Source: Acidobacteriota bacterium (GTDB lineage Bacteria; Acidobacteriota; Vicinamibacteria; Marinacidobacterales; Marinacidobacteraceae). Taken from it: a stretch of DNA of 64,000 nucleotides. A program made the position numbers and the translations under genes. This document shows positions 1-8,149 of the stretch, one piece after another. The stretch covers positions 16,630 through 80,629 of the forward strand of contig JAJEAO010000033.1 of assembly GCA_022822745.1 (NCBI GenBank). The letters are read 5' to 3'. Each line of letters starts with the position of its first letter. The stretch's first letter is position 1. A model generated the notes under the pieces. It saw only the letters and a list, made by a program, of their open reading frames with translations. It was not told the DNA's origin and searched no databases.

Positions 1-635
1 ACGTGGACGCCGCGATGTCGGGCGCGGCGTTTCTGTGCCCGGAATTCCGCCACCTGCAGGAGGGCGCGGAGCTCGCGGATTCCTGGTGTTTCAACCCCCA
101 CAAGTGGATGTTCACGAACTTCGACTGCGACTGTTTCTGGGTTGCGGACCGGAGCGCGCTGATCCGGACGCTGTCGGTGACCCCGGAGTACCTGCGAAAC
201 CGCGCGTCGGAGTCAGGCGAGGTGTTCGATTACCGCGACTGGCAGATTCCGCTGGGGCGGCGCTTTCGGGCGCTCAAGTTGTGGCTGGTGCTGCGCCACT
301 ACGGCGCGGAGGGGCTGCGGCGCCACATCCGGGAGCATGTCGCGCTCGGGCAGGAATTCCTGGCTCTGGTGGAGGCCGAGCCCGACTTCGAGGTCCTGGC
401 GCCGGCGCCGCTGAACCACGTGACCTTCCGGTACCGGCCGAAGGGCGCCGCCGATCCCGATGCGCTCAACATGCGGCTCCTCCACGCGCTGAACGAGTCC
501 GGGGCGCTCTACCTCACCCACACGCGCGTCCCCGCCGGAATCGGGCTGCGCATGGTCGTGGCGCAGACGCAGACGACCCGCGAACACGTGCTCGCGGCCT
601 GGCGGAGGATCCGGGACACGGCCCGATCCGCATGA
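1..635 (+). CDS. Aromatic-L-amino-acid decarboxylase, C-terminal part (5' end outside window)
   Basis: This is the C-terminal ~210 residues of a PLP-dependent group II decarboxylase of the aromatic amino acid (DOPA/tryptophan/tyrosine) type, which removes CO2 from an aromatic amino acid to give an amine. The frame is already open at the left edge, so the start is missing. It begins inside the cofactor site (VDAAMSGAAFLCPEFR, the usual 'VDAAWAG...CPE' block). It contains the Schiff-base lysine in the NPHKWM motif about 30 residues later. The C-terminal domain follows intact to a TGA stop. The substrate cannot be read from this fragment. Family assignment is secure. Confidence 0.9.
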   Translation, partial: VDAAMSGAAFLCPEFRHLQEGAELADSWCFNPHKWMFTNFDCDCFWVADRSALIRTLSVTPEYLRNRASESGEVFDYRDWQIPLGRRFRALKLWLVLRHYGAEGLRRHIREHVALGQEFLALVEAEPDFEVLAPAPLNHVTFRYRPKGAADPDALNMRLLHALNESGALYLTHTRVPAGIGLRMVVAQTQTTREHVLAAWRRIRDTARSA

Positions 636-693
636 GAAGCGACGCCTCGAAGCAGCGCGCCCCCAGCCGTCCCCGTAGCCTGTTTGCCACCGG

Positions 694-1023
694 ATGAGTC
701 GTCGCCGTCACCCGCTCGCGGTAGCCCGTTCGCGATGGGATGACGCCAGGGCCAGCATTCGGTTCATCGTCCCCGAGGCCGAGAAATCCCGATACGCCGC
801 GCAGGCGGCCCGGGAGCGGAAGTCGCTCGGCGAGTGGATGCGGGAAGCCGCCGCGCGCAAGCTGAGGTCGTCCTTCCGGGGAGAGCGCTCCCGGTCGCGG
901 GAGGAGTTCGACCGCATCCTGCGGGAAGCGCGGGAGCGCGCCGGGCCGGGTCGGGAGCCGGACTGGGAGGATACGAAGCAAGGGATCCTGGACGGAAAGA
1001 TGGAGGGCGTGCGGATCGGCTGA
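694..1023 (+). CDS. Small antitoxin-like protein (orphan), function unknown
   Basis: A 109-residue basic protein. Residues about 20-57 read as a short beta strand followed by two helices with an SLGEWMREAA motif. This resembles the ribbon-helix-helix or VapB-type DNA-binding part of type II antitoxins. A charged helix and a DTKQGIL...GVRIG tail follow. No toxin gene lies next to it: upstream is the decarboxylase and downstream is the opposite-strand MscS gene. It would therefore be an orphan if it is an antitoxin. No clear Shine-Dalgarno precedes the ATG. It could also be a stand-alone regulator; the functional call is an inference. Confidence 0.55.
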   Translation: MSRRRHPLAVARSRWDDARASIRFIVPEAEKSRYAAQAARERKSLGEWMREAAARKLRSSFRGERSRSREEFDRILREARERAGPGREPDWEDTKQGILDGKMEGVRIG

Positions 1024-1135
1024 CCTCCTCGGGGAAGGGGGTCGGTGGAACGCTGCGGCTGGACTGACCGGACCGGCCTCAGCCTGCCGCCAGCAACCTG
1101 GCTACGGGTCGGTGAGCCGGCCGCCGGAATCCCGG

Positions 1136-2233
1136 CTACCGGTCGGCGGGTCTCGCCGCGCCGTCGAGGCGGACGACGCGCTGCGGGAACGGGATCGCGA
1201 TGCCCGCCTCCGCGAGCGCCTCGTGGGCTCGGGTATGGAGCGCGTCGAGCGCGCGGCCCCGTTCTTCCGCCTGCGCGATCCAGCCGAGCAGCTCGAACCG
1301 GAGCGCCGACTCCGCGAACTCGCGGAACCGGACCCGCGGCTCGGGTTCGGAGCGGATCAGCGGCTCGCTCCGAGCCACCTCCATGAGCACCTGTCGCACC
1401 CGCTCCACATCGCTCCCGTAGGCGACGCCCACGCTCAGCCGGACCCGCTGGGAGACCGCCGGGCCGCCGCTCTCGTTGATGACGGTCGAGTTCGCGATCG
1501 TCGCGTTCGGGATCGTGATCTCGATCTCGTCGCGGGTGAGGATGCGGGTGCTGCGGAGGCCGATGTGGGTGACCTCGCCCCGGAGGCGGGAGCCGTCGGC
1601 GAGGACGATGTAGTCGCCGATGCGGTAGGGGGCGTCGGCGAGGATCGAGACCCCGGCGAACAGGTTGGCGAGCGTGTCGCGGGCGGCGAAGCCGACGGCG
1701 ATGCCGGCGATCCCCACGGAGGCCGCCCATCCGGCGACGTCGATATTCCACAGCGCCAGCCCGATGTAGGTCGCGACGCCGAGGAGCACCACATGCGAGG
1801 TGATCGAGAAGAGGGGCTGGCTGGCGGGCTGGACCGCGCGGAAGCGATCCGGGTGGGCGCTCATCCACAGGACCAGCCGGCCGGAGAGGGGCACCAGCGC
1901 GACGACCCAGGTGACCAGCGCCAGACTCTGGATCACGTTGATCGCGAGGTGCTCGAACCGAGTCGGCAGACCCACGAGGACCACGGCCAGGTAGAAGCCG
2001 ATCAGGACCGCGCTTCGGGTGAGCGGACGGTGGAGGTGCTCGAGGACGAGGTCGTCCAGCTGCGTCTCGGTCCGGCGGACGACGCGCCGGAACACGGCGG
2101 TCAGGATGCGGTCCACGAGCCGCGCCACGAGCCCGGCGGTCGCCGCGATGAGGAGGGCGGCCCAGTAGCGGAGGCCGGGAATCCGGGCCAGCGCCTCGGA
2201 AAGGGCTTCGATTGCCGCCGAAATCGTGTCCAT
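1136..2233 (-). CDS. MscS-family mechanosensitive ion channel
   Basis: A 365-residue inner-membrane channel protein that should open on membrane tension to release solutes in hypo-osmotic shock. Several hydrophobic segments occupy about the first 170 residues. The pore-lining helix with the family's Gly/Ala pattern (GIAGIAVGFAARDTLANLFAG) follows. Next come the beta domain (RIGDYIVLADG, then TRILTRDEIEITIPNA) and the C-terminal alpha/beta domain. Length is near MscS (about 290) plus extra N-terminal membrane segments. It stands alone, with the antitoxin-like gene ending 112 bp away and the amidohydrolase 90 bp upstream on the same strand. Confident at family level. Confidence 0.93.
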   Translation of the reverse strand: MDTISAAIEALSEALARIPGLRYWAALLIAATAGLVARLVDRILTAVFRRVVRRTETQLDDLVLEHLHRPLTRSAVLIGFYLAVVLVGLPTRFEHLAINVIQSLALVTWVVALVPLSGRLVLWMSAHPDRFRAVQPASQPLFSITSHVVLLGVATYIGLALWNIDVAGWAASVGIAGIAVGFAARDTLANLFAGVSILADAPYRIGDYIVLADGSRLRGEVTHIGLRSTRILTRDEIEITIPNATIANSTVINESGGPAVSQRVRLSVGVAYGSDVERVRQVLMEVARSEPLIRSEPEPRVRFREFAESALRFELLGWIAQAEERGRALDALHTRAHEALAEAGIAIPFPQRVVRLDGAARPADR

Positions 2234-2323
2234 TCGAGTGTTTTCCGGCGCGGGGCGCGGAGCGGCGAAAGATACCGCGGCCCCGGGTCGCCGGCGGCCG
2301 ACTGCGACCGGCGGAGGTCGCTG

Positions 2324-3997
2324 CTACGGCGCCCGGTGGGTGATCCGCCCGGCGGTGATCGTGAGCGCCGAGGAAAGATCGGGAATCTCGCGCTCGGCCA
2401 CTCCGAAGTAGTCGCCGGTGAGGACGGTGAGGTCCGCGTCCATGCCGGGCGCGAGCCGTCCCCGCCTCGTCTCGGCGAAGACCAGCCAGGCGTAGCCGTC
2501 CGTCATGTAGCGAAGCGCGTCGCCACGGGAGACGGCGTGCTCGGGCCCCTGGACCCCGGCGGACAGCGTGTCCCGGGTGACGAAGTGGTAGAGCACTTCG
2601 AACGGGTCGTGCGGGACGACCGGCGAGTCGGTGCCGAGCGAGACCGGGATGCCCTCGGCGGCGTAGAGGCCGACCGGCGTCGTGAGCGCGGCGCGCTCGG
2701 ACCCCCAGTAGGCGACGAGGCTGGGGGCCGCCACGTAGAGGTGGTGCTGGGCGGTCACGGCGAGGCCCAGCCGCCGCATCCGCTCGAACTGGTCGGGCGC
2801 GGGGATGAAGCCGTGCTCGATGCTCCATCGGCGTCCGGTGATGGGGCTTTCGGCGTGGGCGGCCTCGTAGGCGTCGAGCACCAGGTCCATCGCGGCGTCG
2901 CCGACCGCGTGCGTGGCGACTCGCCAGCCGAGCGAGTTCAGTGCGCGGACCGTCTGGTGGAACGCGTCCGTCGGCATCGTCTGGAGGCCGGCGTAGCTGC
3001 CTTCGCGCCCCCACGGCTCCTCGTACGGCTCCCGCATCCAGCCGCCCTCGAAGCCTCCGTCCACGCCGAGCTTCACGCCGCCCACGGTGAGCAGTCCGCT
3101 GGAGAAGTCGGAGGCCACGCCCCACGACGCCACGACCGATTCGACGTCCTCCGGGGCCGTCCCGCGCAGCCGGAACAGGAACTCGATGCGCGCCGGGAGC
3201 CGGTCCTGCTCGGCGAGGCGCCGGAACAGCGCGAACTGTTCGGCGGAGCCCCCGGGGATCCGGAGCGCCGTGATCCCGTAGCCGGCCATCGTCCGGAGCT
3301 GCTCGAGGAGCCGGCTCGCGGGGTCGCCTTCCGGCTCGGGGCGGGGGAGACGAACGGGATCCTTGGCGCGGTCCACCAGCTCGCCGTTCAGACGGCCGTC
3401 CGGATAGCGGCCGATGCGGCCTCCGGGCGGGGACTCGGCGGTCTCCCGGATGCCGAAACGGGTCAGGGCGCGGGAGTTGAGGATGAACTCGTGGCCGCCG
3501 CGCACGACGACGACCGGGTGATCGGGGGCGGCCTCGTCGAGATCGTCGCGCAGCGGCAGCCGCGCTTCGGCGAGCTGCCCCTCGTGCCAGTTGCTGTTCG
3601 TGACGACCAGCTCGCCGGACTCGGTGTCGGCGGCCCGGGCGGCGATTGCCTGCTTCAGCTCCGCCAGCGTGCGCACGCCGGAGAGATCCACGCCGGGGCC
3701 GCCGCCGAGAGCGTGGAAGTGGTTGTCGGCGAGGCCGGGAACGACGGTCCGCCCGTCGAGGGCGACGACTTCGGTCTCCGGACCGCGCCGCCGCAGGATC
3801 TCCTCATTGGATCCCACCGCAGCGATCCGGTCCCCGACGACGGCGATCGCCTCGACCACGCCGCGGGCGTCGTCGAGTGTGCGGACGCGGCCGCCGTGGA
3901 GGATCAGGTCGGCCGGGGGCGGCGCGTCGCAGCCCGCGAGGCCGATGAGCGCGAGCCCGGCGACAGCGAGTCCGGCGAGGGGAACGACGGCGCGCAT
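2324..3997 (-). CDS. Amidohydrolase lipoprotein, YtcJ-like (amidohydrolase family 3)
   Basis: A 557-residue exported metal-dependent hydrolase of the amidohydrolase superfamily, YtcJ-like branch, acting on an unknown C-N bond. The start chosen (ATG at 3997) gives a lipoprotein signal peptide with lipobox LAGC (Cys23), so the enzyme should be membrane-anchored outside the cytoplasm. Family marks follow: the N-terminal beta domain (HGGRVRTLDD), the metal-binding HFH in VPGLADNHFH, the NSNWHEGQ segment, and late HAVGD, IEHGF and GTDSPV metal/active-site motifs. Its start lies 8 bp beyond the stop of the ygfZ-like gene, and a GGAGG sits directly against the ATG, so the two are probably co-transcribed. 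Confidence 0.9.
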   Translation of the reverse strand: MRAVVPLAGLAVAGLALIGLAGCDAPPPADLILHGGRVRTLDDARGVVEAIAVVGDRIAAVGSNEEILRRRGPETEVVALDGRTVVPGLADNHFHALGGGPGVDLSGVRTLAELKQAIAARAADTESGELVVTNSNWHEGQLAEARLPLRDDLDEAAPDHPVVVVRGGHEFILNSRALTRFGIRETAESPPGGRIGRYPDGRLNGELVDRAKDPVRLPRPEPEGDPASRLLEQLRTMAGYGITALRIPGGSAEQFALFRRLAEQDRLPARIEFLFRLRGTAPEDVESVVASWGVASDFSSGLLTVGGVKLGVDGGFEGGWMREPYEEPWGREGSYAGLQTMPTDAFHQTVRALNSLGWRVATHAVGDAAMDLVLDAYEAAHAESPITGRRWSIEHGFIPAPDQFERMRRLGLAVTAQHHLYVAAPSLVAYWGSERAALTTPVGLYAAEGIPVSLGTDSPVVPHDPFEVLYHFVTRDTLSAGVQGPEHAVSRGDALRYMTDGYAWLVFAETRRGRLAPGMDADLTVLTGDYFGVAEREIPDLSSALTITAGRITHRAP

Positions 3998-4005
3998 CCT
4001 CCGGG

Positions 4006-5016
4006 TCAGGCGGCCAGCACTCGAGCCCGGAAACCGCGATCTTCGCCCGCCGTCACGATGGCGCCCTCGGGGATCTTCGCGTCGAGGATGGCGAGGCCGA
4101 CGCCCGGGAGGTCGGGGGGAAACGCGCGGGGCCGATCGAAACCGGAAGTGAACCGCCCCGCCGGGCGTCCTTCGAGTCGGAGCCCGGCGGCCGGCGGCGG
4201 AGTCGCCGTTCCGGCCGGGAAGACGAGGCGGCGCAGGAGGCGCGGGATCCGGCCGCGATGCGCCTGGCGGGCGACGTACTCCTGACCGATGTAGCAGCCC
4301 TGACCGAGCCGGGCGTGGGCGGCGAGGCCGCACTCGGCGACTCGGGAGGCCTCGTCGAGCTCGGATCCCCACCGGGGTTCGCCGGCGGCGATGCGGAGGT
4401 AGCCGCGTTCCTCCGGGCGGGCCTCCGGACCGGACCGGCGGCCGAGGGACGCCGCGGCGTCCACGAGCCCGTTCGGAGCGTCGAGGAAACGAAGCCGCCA
4501 CGCCGGCCAGGGCCGGAACAGCCGTCGGATCACGAGCGTGGCGCCGCCGTCGCCGGGGAGATCGGCGCCCGACCCGGGGGGAAGCGCGGAGAGTTCGAGG
4601 CCTTCGGGGATCGGCCACTCCAGGTCGGCGAGGACATCGCCGATCGTCCGGTGCGCCCCGAACCCCTGCAGGAGCAGACTCCCGTTCGGTTCGCCGTCGA
4701 GCGGCGTCAGCTCCACATCGTCCGCGATCCGGTAGCGGTCGAGGCCGGTCAGGAGCGCGTCGCGCCGACGCCAGTCGGTCTCCAGCAAGATCGCATCCGA
4801 CGTCGTGGAAGCCGTGCCCGCCGCGATCAGCGCTCCCTTCGGAGTGAGCAGCGCCGTGCGCGAGACGCCGCCGACCGGCGGAACCTGCCCGGAGAGGATG
4901 CGCCGGAGGAAATCGGCCCGGTCCCGCCCGGTGACGCGGATCGCCTCGCTGCGGCGCGCCCGGCGCCAGCGCGCCGGCAGATCCCGGGGAATGTCGAAAC
5001 CCCGCGGCGCGGCCAT
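4006..5016 (-). CDS. ygfZ: YgfZ/GcvT-domain folate-binding protein (Fe-S cluster repair / tRNA-modification factor)
   Basis: A 336-residue cytoplasmic protein of the YgfZ/CAF17 family, which binds folate and supports assembly or repair of some Fe-S enzymes. The diagnostic motif near residue 240 reads GCYIGQEYVARQAHRGR (family signature KGCYxGQE), with Gln in place of the usual Lys before Gly. The N-terminal GcvT-like fold (RADFLRRILSGQV, then LLTPKGALI) is also intact. It is first in a two-gene minus-strand unit with the amidohydrolase lipoprotein. Only 43 bp separate it from the divergent class V aminotransferase-fold gene. Confidence 0.9.
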   Translation of the reverse strand: MAAPRGFDIPRDLPARWRRARRSEAIRVTGRDRADFLRRILSGQVPPVGGVSRTALLTPKGALIAAGTASTTSDAILLETDWRRRDALLTGLDRYRIADDVELTPLDGEPNGSLLLQGFGAHRTIGDVLADLEWPIPEGLELSALPPGSGADLPGDGGATLVIRRLFRPWPAWRLRFLDAPNGLVDAAASLGRRSGPEARPEERGYLRIAAGEPRWGSELDEASRVAECGLAAHARLGQGCYIGQEYVARQAHRGRIPRLLRRLVFPAGTATPPPAAGLRLEGRPAGRFTSGFDRPRAFPPDLPGVGLAILDAKIPEGAIVTAGEDRGFRARVLAA

Positions 5017-5059
5017 GAGGGCTCTATGCTACCGGCCCGCCGCTGCGGCGAACCGACCC

Positions 5060-6199
5060 ATGAGAGCTTTCGTCCCCCTGGTTCGCGAGGCCTTCGGCGA
5101 GGCCGTCGAGGCCCCGCGGCTCGACTTCGACCCGGCGGCCGGGCCCCGCTCGCTGCTCCCGCGTCCGGCGGCGGCGGACGCCGCGGCGCTGGACGACCTG
5201 CGCGAGTCGCTGGCGTGGTTCTGGAACACGAACGCCGACTGGGCGGGGAGGCAGGTGGCGGTCGGGGCTTCCTACGGAGCGCTGGTGGCCGCGCTCGTCG
5301 AGGTCTTCGGGCTGCGGCGCGGCGAGGCGGTCGTGCTGCCCCTGTCGGAGCCGGATGACCGCCTGGAGGCCTGGCGGGAAGCTCTCCCGGAGGGCGTGCG
5401 GATTCGGGAGTGGCGGCCGGATCGGCGGGGAAATCTCCCCGTCGCGAACCTCGACGCCCTGGTGGACGGGAACACCCGGATCGTGGTGCAGACGAAGGCG
5501 TGTCCAGTGACCGGGGCGCTGAACGAGACGATCCCGGTAGCGCAGAAGTTCGCGGGGACTCCGGTTCGGGTCGTGGCCGAGGCGAGCCATTTCCTCTCCC
5601 ACGGCTCGCTCGACATCCGCAACCTCCGTTGCGACGCGCTGATCGCGGCGGCGGACGGTCTGTTCGGCGCGCAGGGCGCGGCGCTCTGGCTGCGGGATCC
5701 GCCGGCCCGTCGCGAGCGGGGGGCCGTTGGCCCGGCGACCGTCGCGGCATGGGGCCGCTCGCTCGCCTACGTGGAGCGACTGGGGTCGTCGGAAGACGCA
5801 CCGGTCGCGCCTCCGTCGGAGAAGTTCGGCCGGCGGGAGGCGATGCGGCGGGGAATGCAGGCCATCCGGCAGGAGGAGCGGATCCTCGCGCGTCGGATGC
5901 TGCGGATCCTGGGGCGTTTCCGGCGCGTCCGGATCCTCGGGGAGTCGGACGAGGTTCGGGCCGCCGCCCGAGTGCCCACCTTCACCTTCGTGGTGAGGGG
6001 GAGAGAAGCGGAGGCCGTCGGCGACGCCCTTCGGCGGTCGGGCGTCGAGGTCGGGACCGGCTCGCTCGGGTCCGCCGCCACCCTGAAGGCCCTGGGGGTG
6101 GACCCCGGGGCGGGAGCGGTGCGGGTCGCGGTGGCGCACTACCACACCGCCGATGATGTGCGCCGCTTCGGCGACTGTCTCGGCGCCGCGCTGGGCTGA
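5060..6199 (+). CDS. Class V aminotransferase-fold protein lacking the PLP lysine (probable pseudoenzyme)
   Basis: A 379-residue protein with the fold of cysteine-desulfurase-like class V aminotransferases. The large-domain landmarks are recognisable: the ASYGALVAAL cofactor loop, the EASHFLSHGSLDIRNLRCDAL segment (normally 'VDAVHYAPH...CDF'), and a C-terminal small domain ending in VAHYHTADDVRRF. Where the family has the Schiff-base lysine (typically CSAYKFFGPH), this protein reads AAADGLFGAQ, so the lysine is Gly200. The PLP-ring aspartate is also replaced by Glu. It is therefore unlikely to act as a normal PLP enzyme. The frame is open further upstream; ATG 5060 was chosen because translation before it overlaps ygfZ. 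Confidence 0.82.
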   Translation: MRAFVPLVREAFGEAVEAPRLDFDPAAGPRSLLPRPAAADAAALDDLRESLAWFWNTNADWAGRQVAVGASYGALVAALVEVFGLRRGEAVVLPLSEPDDRLEAWREALPEGVRIREWRPDRRGNLPVANLDALVDGNTRIVVQTKACPVTGALNETIPVAQKFAGTPVRVVAEASHFLSHGSLDIRNLRCDALIAAADGLFGAQGAALWLRDPPARRERGAVGPATVAAWGRSLAYVERLGSSEDAPVAPPSEKFGRREAMRRGMQAIRQEERILARRMLRILGRFRRVRILGESDEVRAAARVPTFTFVVRGREAEAVGDALRRSGVEVGTGSLGSAATLKALGVDPGAGAVRVAVAHYHTADDVRRFGDCLGAALG

Positions 6200-6314
6200 G
6201 CGCGCGGCGGCGCGCCTCCGGGAAGCCGGCGAGGTCGCCGGAGGACCACGGGGCCGGGGGGAACGGAGCCGGGGGGCGGGGGGGTAGGATCGTCCGAAAG
6301 GGAGGAGCCTGTTC

Positions 6315-7985
6315 GTGAAGTCCCGTTTCGTCGCATCCGTCGTTGTTCTGTTGGGGGTTTCGGCTCTCCTGGCCTGCCAGCCCTCGGGAGAGGCTCCGCC
6401 GCCGGCGCCTGCCGGCGAGCCGGGGACGCACGCCGATCTGGTGGCGCTGTTTCACGAGTGGCGCGAGTTCGAGCGGCCGGATTTCGTGGACGGAGTGCCC
6501 GACTACACCGAGCCGGCGATGGCGAGGCAGCGCGCCGAGTTGCCGGCGTGGCGGGCGCGACTGGATGCGATGGCGCCGGAGAGCTGGCCGGTCCCGGAGC
6601 AGGTGGACTGGCATCTCGTGCGGGCGGAGATGAACGGACTCGACTTCGACCACCGGGTCCGGCGGCCGTGGGCGCGGGATCCGGCGTTCTACGTGACGAT
6701 CTTCGCGGCCGAAAGCGACGTGCCGGCCCACGAGGGGCCGGTGATCCATGGCTGGGTGGATCTGTGGACCTACGACTACCCGCTCTCGGAGGCGGACGCC
6801 GCCGAGCTGGCGGAGAGGGTCGGCGCGATTCCGGCGCTCCTCGACCAGGCCCGGAGCAACCTCGCGGCGTCGAACGCCCGGGATCTGTGGCTCGGCGGGT
6901 TGCGGGCGTTCCGGAACCAGGCGGCCGATCTCGCCGCCTTCGGCGAACGGGTCGCCGGGACGAGCGCTGATCTCGACACCGCGGTCGCCGAGGCGATCGC
7001 CGCCAGCGACCGCTTCCGCGAGTTCCTCGACGCGGAGTCGGATTCGAAGACGGGGCCTTCGGGCGTGGGAGCGGAGAACTACACCTGGGCCATGCAGCAC
7101 GTGCATCTCCTCCCCTACACCTGGGAACAGCAGGTGGCGCTGCTTCGGCGGGAGCTGGCGCGCTCGCACTCCTCCATGCTCCTCGAGGAGAACCGGAATC
7201 GCGGGCTTCCCGAACTCGAGCGCATCGCCTCGGCGGAGGAGTTCGACCGGCGGCTGAACGAATCGGTGGATCGCTACATGGCGTTCCTCGACCGGGAGGA
7301 GGTGCAGACGGTCGAGCCGTGGATGGACCCGGCGCTTCGGGCGGTGAACGGGACGTTCGCTCCGCTGGAGAACCCGGACGATCTGCGGAACTTCTTCAGC
7401 GAAGTGAACTACCGCGATCCGGACGCCTTCCGGCCCCACATGCACCACTGGATCGAACTGGCGGCGATGCGGGAGACCCCGCACCCGAGTCCGATCCGGG
7501 CGGTCCCGTCGCTGTTCAACATCTTCCAGGCCCGCTCCGAGGGACTCGCCACCGGCGTGGAGGAGATGTTCATGCATCTCGGGCTGCTCGAGGGGTCGCC
7601 GAGGTCGCGCGAGCTGACCTGGATCATGCTCGCGCAGCGGGCCGCTCGGGCGATCAGCGGGCTGAACCTCCACGGCGGCGAGTTCGACATGGAGGAGGCG
7701 GTGGGGTACGCCATGGAGTGGACGCCGCGGGGCTGGCTCACCGAGGGCGCGCTGGTGCGGGGCGAGCAGAGCCTCTATCTGCGCCAGCCTGGGTACGGGA
7801 CCAGTTACGTCGTCGGGAAACTGCAGATCGAGGAGCTGCTCGCCGAGGTGGCGATCCAGGACGGGGACGACTTCAGCGTGAAGGACTTCTTCGACCGGTT
7901 CTACGCATCGGGCGTCATCCCGATCACGCTGGTCCGGTGGGAGATGACGGGAGAGAAGGATCCGGTTCTGGATCTCCGCCCGTAG
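6315..7985 (+). CDS. DUF885 family lipoprotein (probable metallopeptidase-like hydrolase)
   Basis: A 556-residue DUF885 protein. The GTG start at 6315 is preceded by a GGAGG Shine-Dalgarno at 6301-6305. It yields a lipoprotein signal peptide with lipobox LLAC (Cys21). DUF885 marks are present: an N-terminal helical part, EGLATGVEEMFMH (family EGWAxYxE, the putative metal-binding helix) and the terminal QPGYGTSYVVGKLQIEEL block. The tryptophan of EGW is changed to Leu. Members are thought to be zinc-type peptidases or esterases, but this protein's substrate is unknown. It stands alone, followed by the inverted-repeat element at 8001-8133. Confidence 0.88.
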   Translation: MKSRFVASVVVLLGVSALLACQPSGEAPPPAPAGEPGTHADLVALFHEWREFERPDFVDGVPDYTEPAMARQRAELPAWRARLDAMAPESWPVPEQVDWHLVRAEMNGLDFDHRVRRPWARDPAFYVTIFAAESDVPAHEGPVIHGWVDLWTYDYPLSEADAAELAERVGAIPALLDQARSNLAASNARDLWLGGLRAFRNQAADLAAFGERVAGTSADLDTAVAEAIAASDRFREFLDAESDSKTGPSGVGAENYTWAMQHVHLLPYTWEQQVALLRRELARSHSSMLLEENRNRGLPELERIASAEEFDRRLNESVDRYMAFLDREEVQTVEPWMDPALRAVNGTFAPLENPDDLRNFFSEVNYRDPDAFRPHMHHWIELAAMRETPHPSPIRAVPSLFNIFQARSEGLATGVEEMFMHLGLLEGSPRSRELTWIMLAQRAARAISGLNLHGGEFDMEEAVGYAMEWTPRGWLTEGALVRGEQSLYLRQPGYGTSYVVGKLQIEELLAEVAIQDGDDFSVKDFFDRFYASGVIPITLVRWEMTGEKDPVLDLRP

Positions 7986-8000
7986 TCCGCCGCTCGCGGG

Positions 8001-8133
8001 CCAGCCCCGAAGTTTCATGCTCCGGCCTCGAGGCGAAGGGCAAGTCGGTGCAAGTCACTGTCATGAATGGTTTCGGCCGCTGCAGACGGCCGAGTCACGA
8101 CTCCTCGCTCGCACCGTGAAACTTCGGGGCTGG
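8001..8133. mobile_element. 133-bp element with perfect 17-bp terminal inverted repeats (MITE-like, possibly IS1380-derived)
   Basis: The ends CCAGCCCCGAAGTTTCA (8001-8017) and TGAAACTTCGGGGCTGG (8117-8133) are perfect inverted repeats of 17 bp, extended by one G/C pair outside. They enclose about 99 bp with no gene. The interior has a CGGCCG...CGGCCG hairpin. On the minus strand there is an ATG (8064) followed by a short frame reading MTVTCTDLPFAS, which resembles the N-terminus of IS1380-family transposases as I remember them. This looks like an internal-deletion derivative: left end, first codons and right end of an IS. No target duplication is visible at the flanks. It lies just upstream of the 8150 gene and may carry its promoter. 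Confidence 0.6.
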
Positions 8134-8149
8134 CTAGACTGCCGGAGCG

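Noticed and set aside
1112-4285. A long + strand frame (1057 codons) opposite MscS, the amidohydrolase and YgfZ.
   Set aside because: Translation is a repetitive Arg/Gly/Asp/Glu pattern with no family; it arises from high GC opposite real genes with strong motifs.
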